Assembly: GCA_017626055.1 (NCBI GenBank)
Contig: JAGAJM010000004.1
Coordinates: forward strand, 124,001-188,000
From: a bacterium
GTDB taxonomy: Bacteria; Cyanobacteriota; Vampirovibrionia; Gastranaerophilales; Gastranaerophilaceae
Direction of reading: 5' to 3'
Length of the DNA stretch: 64,000 bases
The position numbers were made by a program, and so were the translations under genes. Below the pieces are notes generated by a model. It was not told the origin of the DNA. It made no database searches and saw only the letters and a program-made list of their open reading frames with translations. The first letter of the stretch is position 1; every line of letters begins with the position of its first letter. This document shows, one piece after another, positions 34,043 to 43,305 of this stretch.

Positions 34043-34201
34043 ATGATTACAAAAGAAGTTAATGATTGGATTCGTAAAGTCGAAACCAGAAATTATTCGT
34101 CTTGGGACATTATGGAAGAGTTCGCAAGATTCCATAAGTATTTGTCTAAAGAAGAAGTTATTCACATCAAAAAAAGACTTGAAAAAAATATTAAACGTTA
34201 A
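34043..34201 (+). CDS. Small protein of 52 residues
   Basis: The ORF is short but has an AAGGAG ribosome site 8 bases before the ATG and starts 11 bases after the glycosyltransferase stop. The product is charged and mostly helical: an amphipathic stretch KEVNDWIRKVETRN, a WDIMEEFARFHKYLSKEEV helix and a basic KKRLEKNIKR end. No membrane segment or signal peptide is present. It is probably translated as the second gene of the transcript. Function unknown. Confidence 0.62.
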   Translation: MITKEVNDWIRKVETRNYSSWDIMEEFARFHKYLSKEEVIHIKKRLEKNIKR

Positions 34202-34266
34202 TTGCATCTAGAAAACATCTGAAAAATATGTTATAATGTTCGTATAGTTCTGCGAGGTTTCTTTAC

Positions 34267-35184
34267 ATGTCGTATTATGATGATTTGCTGGAAAAAATCC
34301 CCAAGATAAAACGAGTTTTGGATGATGATACAAATTGTCCAATTTACCACTATACAAAGCCTGAAAAATTATTGAATATTCTATCAGGTGGGGCAATAAG
34401 GTTTTCTAATGCATTGTATCTTAATGACAAAGAAGAAATTGCATATTCTTATCGTTTGATTGTCAATTTAATCGACGAATTTTCTAACGAAGGTTTAAAC
34501 CCAGATTTGTTTGACAAAGTTAAGGCTCATTTTCGTAACAAATATAAGCATATTGTTGATGGCAATAATGATTTTGTAAATAAGTTAGAGTATTTTACAA
34601 CTTCATTTTCAACTGAAAGTGATAACTTGACGCTTTGGAACAATTACGCCAAAGGTAAAAATTATACAGGTTATAATATTGGTTTTGATAAGCGAAAACT
34701 AATTACAGATATGACTGAACATGGTTATCTTCCAGTCTATGGCAGTGTAATTTACGATAAACAAAAGCAGGTGAAAATTATTCATGCAATTTTCAAAAAA
34801 TGGAATCAGTTGTTTAATCGTGCTTTAAAAGCCAAAAAGAATAATGAAGTTAAACTTTTTGACATCTTGTTTGAATTATTGGATGTTTTGAGTATTGTTA
34901 GTATATTTTTTAAAAATCCACAATTTGAATACGAAAGAGAATATCGTATTGTTATAGTTAATGTATATGGTGTTGAAGGTTCAAAACCAACTGGGATTGT
35001 TGAGAAAAATGGATTGTTTGTCCCATATCTAGAGTATAAGTTTGCTAAAGACTCCGTAAGATCAATAAATATTGGTCCTACGTTTGATGAAAATATTTTC
35101 TATACAAGTACAAACAGGATGCTTCATAATTTTGGTTATGAAGATATCGAAGTTTATCGCTCGAAAATTCCTTTAAGATATTAA
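34267..35184 (+). CDS. DUF2971 family protein
   Basis: 305 residues. The pattern IYHYTKPEKLLNIL, RFSNALYLNDKEE, then LWNNYAKGKNYTGYNIGFDK and a late YEREYRIVI motif matches DUF2971. Proteins of this family are widespread, often near phage or defence genes, and their biochemical role is not settled. A TATAAT at 34232-34237 and a GAGG ribosome site precede the ATG. The stop codon shares its TTAA with the stop of the convergent gene at 35181. No other defence gene is nearby, so a defence role is not supported here. Confidence 0.88.
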   Translation: MSYYDDLLEKIPKIKRVLDDDTNCPIYHYTKPEKLLNILSGGAIRFSNALYLNDKEEIAYSYRLIVNLIDEFSNEGLNPDLFDKVKAHFRNKYKHIVDGNNDFVNKLEYFTTSFSTESDNLTLWNNYAKGKNYTGYNIGFDKRKLITDMTEHGYLPVYGSVIYDKQKQVKIIHAIFKKWNQLFNRALKAKKNNEVKLFDILFELLDVLSIVSIFFKNPQFEYEREYRIVIVNVYGVEGSKPTGIVEKNGLFVPYLEYKFAKDSVRSINIGPTFDENIFYTSTNRMLHNFGYEDIEVYRSKIPLRY

Positions 35185-36620
35185 ACTTTAGAAGATTCAA
35201 TTCTAGCGTCGTTGATTAAAATATTTTCACCTATAGATAAAGCTTTTGAGTATTTCATTGTTTTGAATACTTTATCTAATGGAATGAACGATGGGTGATT
35301 AAGGGCTGTAATTTCGATTTCCCTTGCACCGATTTCTAAAGGTCGTTTAATGTATGCTAATGGAGTTCCGTTTGGGAGTCCTTGAGTGTAAGTTTCAATA
35401 ATCATAGCTTCAGGCGAGCCTAGTTTGATTTTTGGCATTTCTGCGATCATCTGTTCAAATCGTCTTTTACCTTCTTGATTAAGTCCCCTTGCCCAATCAA
35501 AACCTTTCATTTTAAAGGCTTCTGCGAATTGATAAATGTGGTGTCTTTCATGTAGCAAAGTTAGAATTTTTGTGGATTCTGGAGAAAGCATTTTGAATGT
35601 CTTACATAATTGATTGTATTTGTCAAGAATTTGAGCTTCAATTGTTTCTACAATTACTGCACCAGTATTTTTATTTTTGTATGTGATGAAATATTCATTA
35701 CCTTTCAATTCTTGACTAATTGTTTCAAATTCGGCAAATGCTGCGGGTCCTTTGTATGGTTTGTGATTATTTAAGTAAATTGTGCAATTGTCTGCAACTG
35801 CCATACCATGAGTATTTGGAGCCATTGTCGCATATTTTAGATTTGGTTGTACTGTAATTCCTTTTGCTTGAGCGTATTTTTGTAAAACTAATTCTGGGAT
35901 TTTTTCCACTGCTATATTAAACTCAAGTAATTCTTGTTTGATTTGTGCCTTTTGAGCATCTGTTAATTCTGTTAGTAAGCTGATTTCTTTATCAACTGCG
36001 CTTTGGAAGTTTATACTTCTGGATAATTCTTTATCGGTTTTGATAAGTGTTTTTAATTTGTTTAATCCGCCTTTTGTTTCTTTTAATTCTGCTAGAAGAG
36101 AATTATTTATACCGACTTTGCCGTATTTTGTGAAGTTTTTGATGCTATTGATTGCTTTAGGCACAAATGGAGCAGAAAGAGCTACGTCAAAAGTATCTTC
36201 ACCTAATTGTTGAAGATGTAATCGTGCTAAATCGTACGAACCTTCTTTATTTGATTTAGAAAACAGGATGGCGTGATTGATACCTTTTGTAATTGCGAGT
36301 CCAGCAAATCCGATGGCTAAAACCCCACCACCAACTGCGGATGGAATACCAATCAAAGGTAGTGCCATAATTCCTATTGTGGTACCTGCCATAATAGTTG
36401 CAGCTCTCAATGGGTGTTGAATAATAGAGGTAATCATTTCTTTACCTTGTTTTATAACTCCCCCTAAAAATAATTCAGCCCCTTCAGCTACTCCGATTTT
36501 CTGATTTTTAATCGGGTTATATGTTGTTGGTGCCATTTTTGGTTTTTGTGCAGAGTTATACTTTTTTGAGGGCGTCTGAATATTTTGTTGTTTAGTATCG
36601 ATACCAGTAAAATGAATCAT
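35181..36620 (-). CDS. Membrane-associated HExxH protein with F-x-G motif (HFTG)
   Basis: 479 residues. HFTGID lies at residues 3-8 (Phe4, Gly6). A polar N-terminal region is followed by a hydrophobic Gly/Ala/Ile-rich segment (about 72-112), likely one hairpin or two membrane passes. In the C-terminal half LLHERHHIYQF has HExxH (His357, Glu358, His361), and a Glu in the later SPEAMIIETYTQG helix could be a third ligand. This resembles a zinc peptidase but no family was recognised. GAAGG provides the ribosome site. The gene is convergent with DUF2971 and shares the stop-codon TTAA. The tag plus HExxH and membrane region make it a candidate membrane-linked peptidase. Confidence 0.72.
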   Translation of the reverse strand: MIHFTGIDTKQQNIQTPSKKYNSAQKPKMAPTTYNPIKNQKIGVAEGAELFLGGVIKQGKEMITSIIQHPLRAATIMAGTTIGIMALPLIGIPSAVGGGVLAIGFAGLAITKGINHAILFSKSNKEGSYDLARLHLQQLGEDTFDVALSAPFVPKAINSIKNFTKYGKVGINNSLLAELKETKGGLNKLKTLIKTDKELSRSINFQSAVDKEISLLTELTDAQKAQIKQELLEFNIAVEKIPELVLQKYAQAKGITVQPNLKYATMAPNTHGMAVADNCTIYLNNHKPYKGPAAFAEFETISQELKGNEYFITYKNKNTGAVIVETIEAQILDKYNQLCKTFKMLSPESTKILTLLHERHHIYQFAEAFKMKGFDWARGLNQEGKRRFEQMIAEMPKIKLGSPEAMIIETYTQGLPNGTPLAYIKRPLEIGAREIEITALNHPSFIPLDKVFKTMKYSKALSIGENILINDARIESSKV

Positions 36621-36791
36621 GAATAACCTTCTATTTATTGTTTATATTATAAAATACATAAAAAAAATATTTGCTATTATTATTTGAAAAATTTATTTTT
36701 CTTAAATTTTTTTTATCCATTGTAAAAACTTTTGTCTAATGTTAGAAATTCTGTATAATGGTAAAATAGTTTATAATACAAGAGGTTTATT

Positions 36792-37097
36792 ATGTTAGTA
36801 GAATTAAATGAAGAAAATTTTGATAAAGAAACAAAAAATGGTTTAAAATTAGTTGAATTTTATACAACTTGGTGTACATACTGTCGCAATCAACGTATTG
36901 AGTTACAAGAATTGGAAGATTCTGATATTTGGATTGGACTTTTAGATGCTGATGAGTGTCCACAGTTTGCTAAAAAATATGGTGTAACGGGTTTTCCTAC
37001 ATTTGTGTTATTAAAAAATGGTGAAAAAATTGCTGAGTTTGTTGGATTTCATCAGAAGGCACAATTGCTAAATCGTTTAATGAATTATATTGTATAG
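36792..37097 (+). CDS. Thioredoxin-like protein
   Basis: 101 residues, a single thioredoxin fold. The active site is WCTYC (Cys28 and Cys31), an unusual variant of WCGPC, and the cis-Pro loop is GFPT. The GEKIAEFVGF strand completes the fold. It has no signal peptide, so it is cytoplasmic and would reduce protein disulfides or be a specific donor. TATAAT and GAGG precede the ATG. The last 13 bases of its coding sequence overlap the 3' end of the convergent carbonic anhydrase gene. Confidence 0.9.
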   Translation: MLVELNEENFDKETKNGLKLVEFYTTWCTYCRNQRIELQELEDSDIWIGLLDADECPQFAKKYGVTGFPTFVLLKNGEKIAEFVGFHQKAQLLNRLMNYIV

Positions 37098-37711
37098 TGA
37101 ATAGTATCAAGGTTCTCATTTATCATATATACTTCGCCAGTATGGTGGTCGAAGTGGCATTTTGCTATGTATAATTTTCCTTCTTCAACGGCCGATTTCA
37201 ATATTTTAGAATTTTGCATTAAAAAATTTTCGACCCAGATAGTGTGTTTACGGGCGAATTTATTATTACAGTCAAGTTGACCAGCGTGGTCAATTACTGG
37301 GTAAACGCATTTTAAAATTGACTGAAATTCTTCTGTTATTTCTGGATAATGTGTGTTTGCGTAATTCATAACTCCACAATCGTCGTGTCCTAAAAGGATA
37401 AGAAGTGGAACATGTAATTTCTTTACTGCATATTCAATACTTTCTCTAACGTTTTCTCCAACTGTAATTCCAGCTACACGTACTACAAATAATTCTCCTA
37501 TCCCACAATCAAAAATAATTTCTGGGACAACTCTTGAGTCTGAACAACTTAATACACAAGCATAAGGTTCTTGATAAAGTGCAAGTTTTTGAAGTGTCGA
37601 AAGGCACATATTTTTTGCAGTTGGAGTACCATTTATAAAATTTTTATTTCCGTTTAGTAATTTTTCTAATTCTTTACGAGCTTTTTGAGGGATATTTGTA
37701 GGTAAATTCAT
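37085..37711 (-). CDS. Beta-class carbonic anhydrase
   Basis: 208 residues. It interconverts CO2 and bicarbonate. Zinc ligands and the catalytic dyad are in CSDSRV (Cys56, Asp58, Arg60) and HDDCGVM (His109, Cys112), the beta-class pattern. An AAGGAGA ribosome site lies just before the ATG. There is no signal peptide. The gene overlaps the end of the convergent thioredoxin gene. In this metabolic setting it could supply bicarbonate to carboxylases; that is inference. Confidence 0.95.
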   Translation of the reverse strand: MNLPTNIPQKARKELEKLLNGNKNFINGTPTAKNMCLSTLQKLALYQEPYACVLSCSDSRVVPEIIFDCGIGELFVVRVAGITVGENVRESIEYAVKKLHVPLLILLGHDDCGVMNYANTHYPEITEEFQSILKCVYPVIDHAGQLDCNNKFARKHTIWVENFLMQNSKILKSAVEEGKLYIAKCHFDHHTGEVYMINENLDTIHYTI

Positions 37712-37766
37712 CTTCTCTCCTTATGTCTTTTTCTATATTATAAGATGTTTTACCAGTTGTCAAAAT

Positions 37767-38660
37767 TTATGCTGATTTTTCGCTTCCAAAATCAGTAATT
37801 TTTTTAATTTTGCTGAAATTGATTTTATCCATACTCGGTTCAATGAATTTTTTGATAATTACGTGTTCTACAAATTTATCTATTGGTCCAACTGTTAGTA
37901 AAAGTGCGGTAAATGCCCCTAAAGATTTCCAAGATTTTAATTTGAAAATGTCTTTTTCAAGTTTTGTTTTCATTTCAACAGAGTCTTTACAAGTGTCTAA
38001 AACTTTTTGGAATTCTTTTTTTGCAAAGGTTTTAATTCTATCTTCGTTTGAGTTTGCAATAGCACCTCTTTTACAGTTTGCAAGAAGTGTATCATAAACT
38101 TTGACAACTATATTTTTGCGTTTGAAATGACGTGTTTTATGTGAATAAAAGTTATCAAAACTTGTTTCAAAGTCTTTTAGTAAATCTTCTGCGTTTTGGT
38201 TTGGAGCAAAAACATCATTTGAAACTGAATGAGAACAAATAAATCTTAGGGTTTGTTCTTTTGCATTAGTCGAAAGTTTTTCTCCTCTAACTTTGCTAAT
38301 ATATGAAAATGCAGTTTGACCAATATGTCCAGACACAGTTGGAAGAGCAATACTTGCCATAGCTTGGAATACAGCTTGAGAAAATGCACGCTTACCGCTT
38401 GGATCGTATTCGTTACCTTTGTTTTTGTATTTGTCGTAAATGTCAGCACCAAAATACATTAGAGCTGGAACCCAAAATAATTTTGAAGCAGTTGGGGCAA
38501 TTTCACTTATCGCAATACCAATGTCATTGGTGTATCCCAGCCCTCTTAGAGGCCAGTTTGCAAGTGGATCTATGTATTCTTGTTTTGCAGTTTTTTCAGA
38601 ATTAATATTCTGAGTTTGAGCTCCGTAAAACGAAGTTCTGCTTATTGAGGTAACTTTCAT
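37767..38660 (-). CDS. Hypothetical protein with N-terminal F-x-G motif (SFYG)
   Basis: 297 residues from the ATG at 38660 (GGAG ribosome site). TSFYGAQ is at residues 9-15 (Phe11, Gly13). A hydrophobic stretch (about 55-70), a second (about 95-115) and a third near residue 250 suggest membrane contact, between mainly basic soluble parts. No family was recognised. It starts 96 bases downstream of the RNase HI gene on the same strand, and ends 55 bases before the carbonic anhydrase start. No operon partner is evident. Confidence 0.68.
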   Translation of the reverse strand: MKVTSISRTSFYGAQTQNINSEKTAKQEYIDPLANWPLRGLGYTNDIGIAISEIAPTASKLFWVPALMYFGADIYDKYKNKGNEYDPSGKRAFSQAVFQAMASIALPTVSGHIGQTAFSYISKVRGEKLSTNAKEQTLRFICSHSVSNDVFAPNQNAEDLLKDFETSFDNFYSHKTRHFKRKNIVVKVYDTLLANCKRGAIANSNEDRIKTFAKKEFQKVLDTCKDSVEMKTKLEKDIFKLKSWKSLGAFTALLLTVGPIDKFVEHVIIKKFIEPSMDKINFSKIKKITDFGSEKSA

Positions 38661-38755
38661 CAATTCTCCAAGCTGTTAAACTATAAAAATAATCGCAAGT
38701 CTTATGCTATCATATTTTTGGAGAAAAGTCAAGGAAAAGCCCTAGAGGTCTTGCT

Positions 38756-39235
38756 TTAAACCCCTTGAAATCCTGTATCGTCAAGTAAATTGTCACTGTT
38801 AGATGATGCAACTGCCATTTGGTCGCATCGTTCGTTGAATTCGTGCCCAGCGTGCCCCTTAACCCAAATGAATTTAACATTGTGCGGTTCTTTTGCCTTC
38901 AATAATCTTTTCCAAAGGTCTTGGTTTTTAACTGGTTGTTTATTAGCTCCTTTCCAGCCTTTTTTAATCCAACCATCAACCCATTTTTGATTAAATGCAT
39001 CAACTAGATATTTTGAATCAGATGTTAATTCAACATCACATGGTTTTTTTAATGCTTCTAACCCAACAATTGCAGCTAAAAGCTCCATTCTGTTGTTGGT
39101 TGTAACTTTGAATCCTTCTGTTAATTCTTTTTTATGGACTGTTCCATTGTCGTCTTCGGCGATAAGAATAGTTCCGTAACCACCTTTACCTGGGTTTCCG
39201 CTACATGCTCCGTCTGTGTATATTTTAATTAACAT
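38756..39235 (-). CDS. rnhA: Ribonuclease HI
   Basis: 159 residues. It cleaves the RNA strand of RNA-DNA hybrids. The catalytic carboxylates are in IYTDGACSGNPG (Asp8), RMELLAA (Glu), TSDSKYL (Asp) and ERCDQMA (Asp), with the HAGHEFNE substrate-handling loop. The C-terminal ~20 residues extend past the core and are polar. A GGAGAAGAG ribosome site precedes the ATG. A palindromic element at 39267-39324 lies just upstream. The UvrD-type helicase gene is next upstream on the same strand. Confidence 0.96.
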   Translation of the reverse strand: MLIKIYTDGACSGNPGKGGYGTILIAEDDNGTVHKKELTEGFKVTTNNRMELLAAIVGLEALKKPCDVELTSDSKYLVDAFNQKWVDGWIKKGWKGANKQPVKNQDLWKRLLKAKEPHNVKFIWVKGHAGHEFNERCDQMAVASSNSDNLLDDTGFQGV

Positions 39236-39266
39236 CTCTTCTCCGTTCTTTGTTTTTGGTTTATGG

Positions 39267-39324
39267 TTGAAATATTTTGTGTCATTCAGAGGGCTTTAGC
39301 CCGTGGAATCTCAAAATATTTCAA
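39267..39324. repeat. Nested palindrome (REP-like) between the helicase and rnhA genes
   Basis: Perfect 13-base arms, ttgaaatattttg at 39267-39279 and caaaatatttcaa at 39312-39324, enclose a smaller palindrome gggctttagccc. The inner part is GC-rich (gggct with agccc). It could terminate the minus-strand helicase transcript or be a REP-type mobile palindrome. Only one copy was noticed in the window. Confidence 0.6.
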
Positions 39325-39340
39325 TTGAAAATATATTTCT

Positions 39341-41344
39341 CTACCCCTCTGTGATATCCCATAATTCTAATATATCATCTGGGATTCTGTCTAAAAATCT
39401 TGATGGTTTTGATAATACCATATTCATAGAATAATCGTACATATCAACAGGATATGTTATGTATAAATTATTTTTTGCACGTGTTGTTGCAACATACATC
39501 AAGCGCAATTCTTCATCCATTTCTTCTTCTGAATTGAATGAGTAAGCACTTGGAAATCTGCCATCAACTGCTCCGATAATGAAGACACTATCCCACTCTA
39601 AGCCTTTTGCTGAGTGTATAGTTGAAATTGTTAGAGCTTCATCATCAGAATTTCTTTTATACATTCCTTCAACACTTGCATCTGGTGGTTCAAGTGCCAT
39701 ATCACTGATAAAATCTTCTAAGTTTGAATATTGACCAGCCAAATATTGGAAATGGTCTAAGTCTTTTTCACGTTTAGAAAAATCGTCATATTTATCTTTT
39801 AAAATTGGTTGATAGTAATTGATTACTTCTTCAACAATATCCGATGGTTTTTTTGTTGCAATAGTATTTCTTAATTTGTCTAATGTTTTTAGCATTGGAA
39901 CAATACTTGTTGCTTTATTTGATGGTAAAAGTTTGACGTCAGGATTTAGTTGTCCTTTAATTACTGGCATGATGTTGTTCACAGTTGCAGCACCAACCCC
40001 TTTTAAGAGTAATAAAATTCTATTTAAACTGATAATATCATCTGGGTTTATAATTACTCTTAAGTGAGCAACAACATCTTTAATATGCGCTGTTTCCATA
40101 AATTTTGGCCCACCAAATTTTTGGTATGGGATTGCGTGCTTGGAAAGTTCAATTTCTAGAGAATATGACATTCTAGAGTTTCTTGCTAGTACGCAAATAT
40201 CAGACAAGCTTACATCTTCATCTAACAATTCTAAAATCCTTTGACAAATGAAATCAGCTTCCATTTGAGTATTTTTTGCACAAATCAAAGCTGGCATTAC
40301 TGGAGATTGGATTTCAGAAAATAGCGTTTTTGCAAATTTTTCTTTTGCTCTTGAAATTATTGTATTTGTTAAATTTAAGATGTTTTGTGTGCTTCTATAA
40401 TTCTGTTCAAGTTTAATTATTCTTGTGCCATCAAAAAGTTTGGGGAAATCTAAGATATTTCTGTAATTTGCGCCTCGGAAAGAATAAATACTTTGCGCAT
40501 CATCTCCTACTGCCATAATGTTGTTATGCTCTGATGCTAGAAGTTTTATAACATCTGCTTGAAGAGTGTTTGTGTCTTGGTATTCATCAACCATTATATA
40601 TTGATATTGATTTGAAAGTGTTTTTCTCAAACTTTCGTTATTTTCTAATAAAAGTTTAACGTATAGAAGTAAATCATCGTAATCAAGAACAGAATTTTCT
40701 CTTTTGTAACCAACATATGCTTTGTGGATTTCAATAATTTGATCTTGGCAATGTGCAAATTGAGGAAATTCATCTTCTATAATTTGTTTTGTAGGAGTCT
40801 CTTTGTTTACACTTTTTGAATAAATTTCAAGAATTGTATTTTTCTTAGGAAATCTTTTTTCTTTTTTAGGATAAAGTTGTCCCACAATATGACTAATAAT
40901 ATCCTCACAGTCAGTTTTGTCTAAGATGGTGAAATTGTTTTTAAGTTTTAAGAGTTGGGAGTACTTGCGCAAAATAATATTCGCAAATGAGTGAAATGTA
41001 CCACCCGCAACTTTTTCACATCTGTCATCAAGAACTAATGTCGCACGAGAAAGCATTTCTGCTGCAGCTTTTTTGGTGAAGGTTAAAAGTAAAATGTTTT
41101 CTGGTTTTATCCCATCTTCGATAAGTCTAGCTACACGATATGTAAGGGTTTTTGTTTTCCCAGAACCTGCTCCTGCGATTACAAGTATAGGACCTTCTTT
41201 TGATGTTACTGCTTCAAGTTGAGCCTGATTTAAGTCGGTTTCATAATTGACTTTGTAATCAGATTTGACTGTTTCACGTTTTTTTAAAACATATTTTTTA
41301 CGTGTAGGTTTATTCTCTTCTGTTGTAACAATTTCATTTCCCAT
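39341..41344 (-). CDS. UvrD/PcrA-type DNA helicase (SF1)
   Basis: 667 residues. Motifs in order: GAGSGKT (Walker A, near residue 60), VDEYQDTN (Walker B), GDDAQSIYSFRGA, QNYRS, ISTIHSAKGLEWD and EEMDEELRLMYVATTRA. The N-terminal ~30 residues are basic and not part of the core. It unwinds DNA 3' to 5' with ATP in repair or replication restart. Whether it is UvrD, PcrA or Rep cannot be told by eye. The start is at 41344 with moderate ribosome support. Confidence 0.94.
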   Translation of the reverse strand: MGNEIVTTEENKPTRKKYVLKKRETVKSDYKVNYETDLNQAQLEAVTSKEGPILVIAGAGSGKTKTLTYRVARLIEDGIKPENILLLTFTKKAAAEMLSRATLVLDDRCEKVAGGTFHSFANIILRKYSQLLKLKNNFTILDKTDCEDIISHIVGQLYPKKEKRFPKKNTILEIYSKSVNKETPTKQIIEDEFPQFAHCQDQIIEIHKAYVGYKRENSVLDYDDLLLYVKLLLENNESLRKTLSNQYQYIMVDEYQDTNTLQADVIKLLASEHNNIMAVGDDAQSIYSFRGANYRNILDFPKLFDGTRIIKLEQNYRSTQNILNLTNTIISRAKEKFAKTLFSEIQSPVMPALICAKNTQMEADFICQRILELLDEDVSLSDICVLARNSRMSYSLEIELSKHAIPYQKFGGPKFMETAHIKDVVAHLRVIINPDDIISLNRILLLLKGVGAATVNNIMPVIKGQLNPDVKLLPSNKATSIVPMLKTLDKLRNTIATKKPSDIVEEVINYYQPILKDKYDDFSKREKDLDHFQYLAGQYSNLEDFISDMALEPPDASVEGMYKRNSDDEALTISTIHSAKGLEWDSVFIIGAVDGRFPSAYSFNSEEEMDEELRLMYVATTRAKNNLYITYPVDMYDYSMNMVLSKPSRFLDRIPDDILELWDITEG

Positions 41345-41492
41345 ACGAGCCTATTATAAACCACTTTTGGTAATATTTTCAATTTGTGTATGTAAAGATT
41401 TTATAAGTCATTGAGGAATTAATTAAATTTTTTACCTAATCTGCCGATATTTAACATGTGTGTCGGATTAACACGAGTGAGAGGCTAAAATA

Positions 41493-42065
41493 GTGAAGAG
41501 AATATTTATTATTTTTTGTATGATTTTTATATTAATTGGAGGTTTAATGCCTTTATCTGCCGTTGCAGATGAAAAATATCGTAAATGGTCAAATCCAAAA
41601 GCAATTAAAACATATGTCCCAGCTCGTCATAGACATTCTCCGATGATGAAACGAGCATTTGCTGAATGGTCAAGAAAAACGAATAACAGAATAGTTTTTA
41701 AATACGTTGGGACAAAAACAGAGGCTGACATTGTTGTACGTTATTTTGAAGAGATAGGTGATTGTGGTGAAACAAACAACGCAATTGGTTGTGCTCGCTC
41801 AGCTTTTTATAATTGTACAAAAACAGAATGTAGATTTAAACATGTTTATATTGATATCGCTGATAAAACCATTAATGGTAGAGAATTGAGTACAAAAGTT
41901 GAAATATATACAACTATGCTCCACGAAATTGGTCATGCTATTGGTTTAGGTCATAACGAACATAACAAATATAGTATTATGAGCGTAAATCCTAATAGGT
42001 CTGTATTAAAGCAAGAAATAGATAAAGAAGATTTAGCAGAATTGGCAAAAATATATAAATGGTAA
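41493..42065 (+). CDS. Secreted matrixin-like zinc metalloprotease, copy 1
   Basis: 190 residues with a GTG start and AGAGG 8 bases upstream. A Sec signal peptide (KRIFIIFCMIFILIGG core, cleavage near VADE about residue 25) precedes a compact metzincin domain. The zinc motif HEIGHAIGLGH has the canonical three His (His144, His148, His154) and Glu145, and SIMS a few residues later is the Met-turn. It is the canonical copy of the trio. Two Cys pairs (CGETNNAIGC and CTKTEC) may form disulfides. It is the first gene of a tandem pair with the next copy, 14 bases apart. Substrate unknown. Confidence 0.85.
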   Translation: MKRIFIIFCMIFILIGGLMPLSAVADEKYRKWSNPKAIKTYVPARHRHSPMMKRAFAEWSRKTNNRIVFKYVGTKTEADIVVRYFEEIGDCGETNNAIGCARSAFYNCTKTECRFKHVYIDIADKTINGRELSTKVEIYTTMLHEIGHAIGLGHNEHNKYSIMSVNPNRSVLKQEIDKEDLAELAKIYKW

Positions 42066-42079
42066 TTTTGAGGTATAAA

Positions 42080-42613
42080 ATGAAGAAATTTTTGATTGTA
42101 TTTGGTGTAATTTTTATGTTTTTCGCAACAACTTGTTTGAATGTTTTTGCAGATGCAAGGTGGACTGAACCGAAAAATATTAAAACATATATTCCTCAAC
42201 ATGCTAAAAAAGAGTTGATGAAACAGGCATTTGCGGCTTGGACAAGAGCAACTGGCGGAAAACTTGTGTTCAGATATATAAATAATCCAAAAGAAGCGGA
42301 TATTAAGGTGAAATTTGTACGTGATATTGCAGATGTTACAGGCAATAACACTACAATTGGTCAAACCTATCACACATCAAGAGGACCTGTTATGATTTCT
42401 GCGGAAATAACTATTTCAGATAGAGCTCCAAATGGTGCAGCATTTAGAAAAGATGCGGTTTATAGAGTTATGGTCCACGAAATCGGTCATGCAATAGGTT
42501 GGTTTGGACATTCTGAAGACAAAAGTAGTATTATGTATTATGCGAAAGTAAATAGAAATGCTACAATTACTCCAGCAGATGTTAAATATATCCGAAATTT
42601 ATATGGATTTTAA
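42080..42613 (+). CDS. Secreted matrixin-like zinc metalloprotease, copy 2 (zinc motif with inserted residue)
   Basis: 177 residues from the ATG at 42080 (GAGG 6 bases upstream). A Sec signal peptide precedes the core; cleavage is likely near VFADA (about residue 26). The zinc motif is HEIGHAIGWFGHS: His133, Glu134, His137 and then His144, one residue further than the usual third ligand at the position three after Gly140. SIMY forms the Met-turn. It is a tandem duplicate of copy 1 and co-oriented, probably co-transcribed. Whether the shifted His still binds zinc is not known. Confidence 0.82.
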   Translation: MKKFLIVFGVIFMFFATTCLNVFADARWTEPKNIKTYIPQHAKKELMKQAFAAWTRATGGKLVFRYINNPKEADIKVKFVRDIADVTGNNTTIGQTYHTSRGPVMISAEITISDRAPNGAAFRKDAVYRVMVHEIGHAIGWFGHSEDKSSIMYYAKVNRNATITPADVKYIRNLYGF

Positions 42614-42615
42614 TT

Positions 42616-43200
42616 TTATTTGTTACGTTGACTAGGCATATTTCTGTCAGCGTATGACCAACCATTTACGTTGTATAACTGTCTAATATCAATTTTCATG
42701 ATATCTTGTTTTTCTGTAATTGGCATATACATAATGCTAGATGGTTTACGAGGGTTATCTTTTAGTCCAAGAACGTGCCCAACTTCGTGTAACATTGTTG
42801 TATATATGTAATTGCTTGAATATTTTTTAGCTTCTTTGCTTTTTGTCGCAATTTTAATTGTTGCATTAGTAATTTTAGTTCCATTTGTTAATAACGAGTA
42901 TCCACCAAGTTTAGATTCTAAACCTTCTGTGTTGTTAGTAAATTCTACGATTATATCTGCTCGTTTTTTATCAGTATATTCAAAGCGGATTTTTCCACTT
43001 GATTTTGCTGCCCAAGTATTAAATGCATTTTTCATTGAGCCAGCTTTAGCTTCATTTGGGACAAAGACATTAATTGGTGATTTTTGCCAGTGTGGAACTT
43101 CAGTTCTTTTTGATGTATTTGTTGCTGCTGCATTAGTGATGTTTGCAAATGCAAAAATAAATAAAAATACCGCAACTATTCCTAATAAAAATTTTTTCAT
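42616..43200 (-). CDS. Secreted matrixin-like zinc metalloprotease, copy 3 (third ligand Asp)
   Basis: 194 residues with an AAAGGGA ribosome site. A Sec signal peptide (KKFLLGIVAVFLFIFAFA core) precedes the domain. The zinc motif is HEVGHVLGLKD: His138, Glu139, His142 and Asp148 where the others have His. Asp as third ligand is known in some metzincins such as snapalysin. SSIMY provides the Met-turn. The gene is convergent with copy 2 with only 2 bases between the stops. The three paralogues look like a local expansion of an exported protease family. Confidence 0.83.
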   Translation of the reverse strand: MKKFLLGIVAVFLFIFAFANITNAAATNTSKRTEVPHWQKSPINVFVPNEAKAGSMKNAFNTWAAKSSGKIRFEYTDKKRADIIVEFTNNTEGLESKLGGYSLLTNGTKITNATIKIATKSKEAKKYSSNYIYTTMLHEVGHVLGLKDNPRKPSSIMYMPITEKQDIMKIDIRQLYNVNGWSYADRNMPSQRNK

Positions 43201-43305
43201 ATCTAAATCCCTTTCATATATGGATTATAACTTATCTACCAGTAAAACGCAACTTGTAGAAAATTTGTTCAAAATATGTTAGAATTCACGTGTAAGGAGT
43301 TTTGT

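Noticed and set aside
34267-35184. DUF2971 as part of a defence island
   Set aside because: No restriction, toxin-antitoxin, CRISPR or phage genes are next to it; the neighbours are a glycosyltransferase and a tagged membrane protein.
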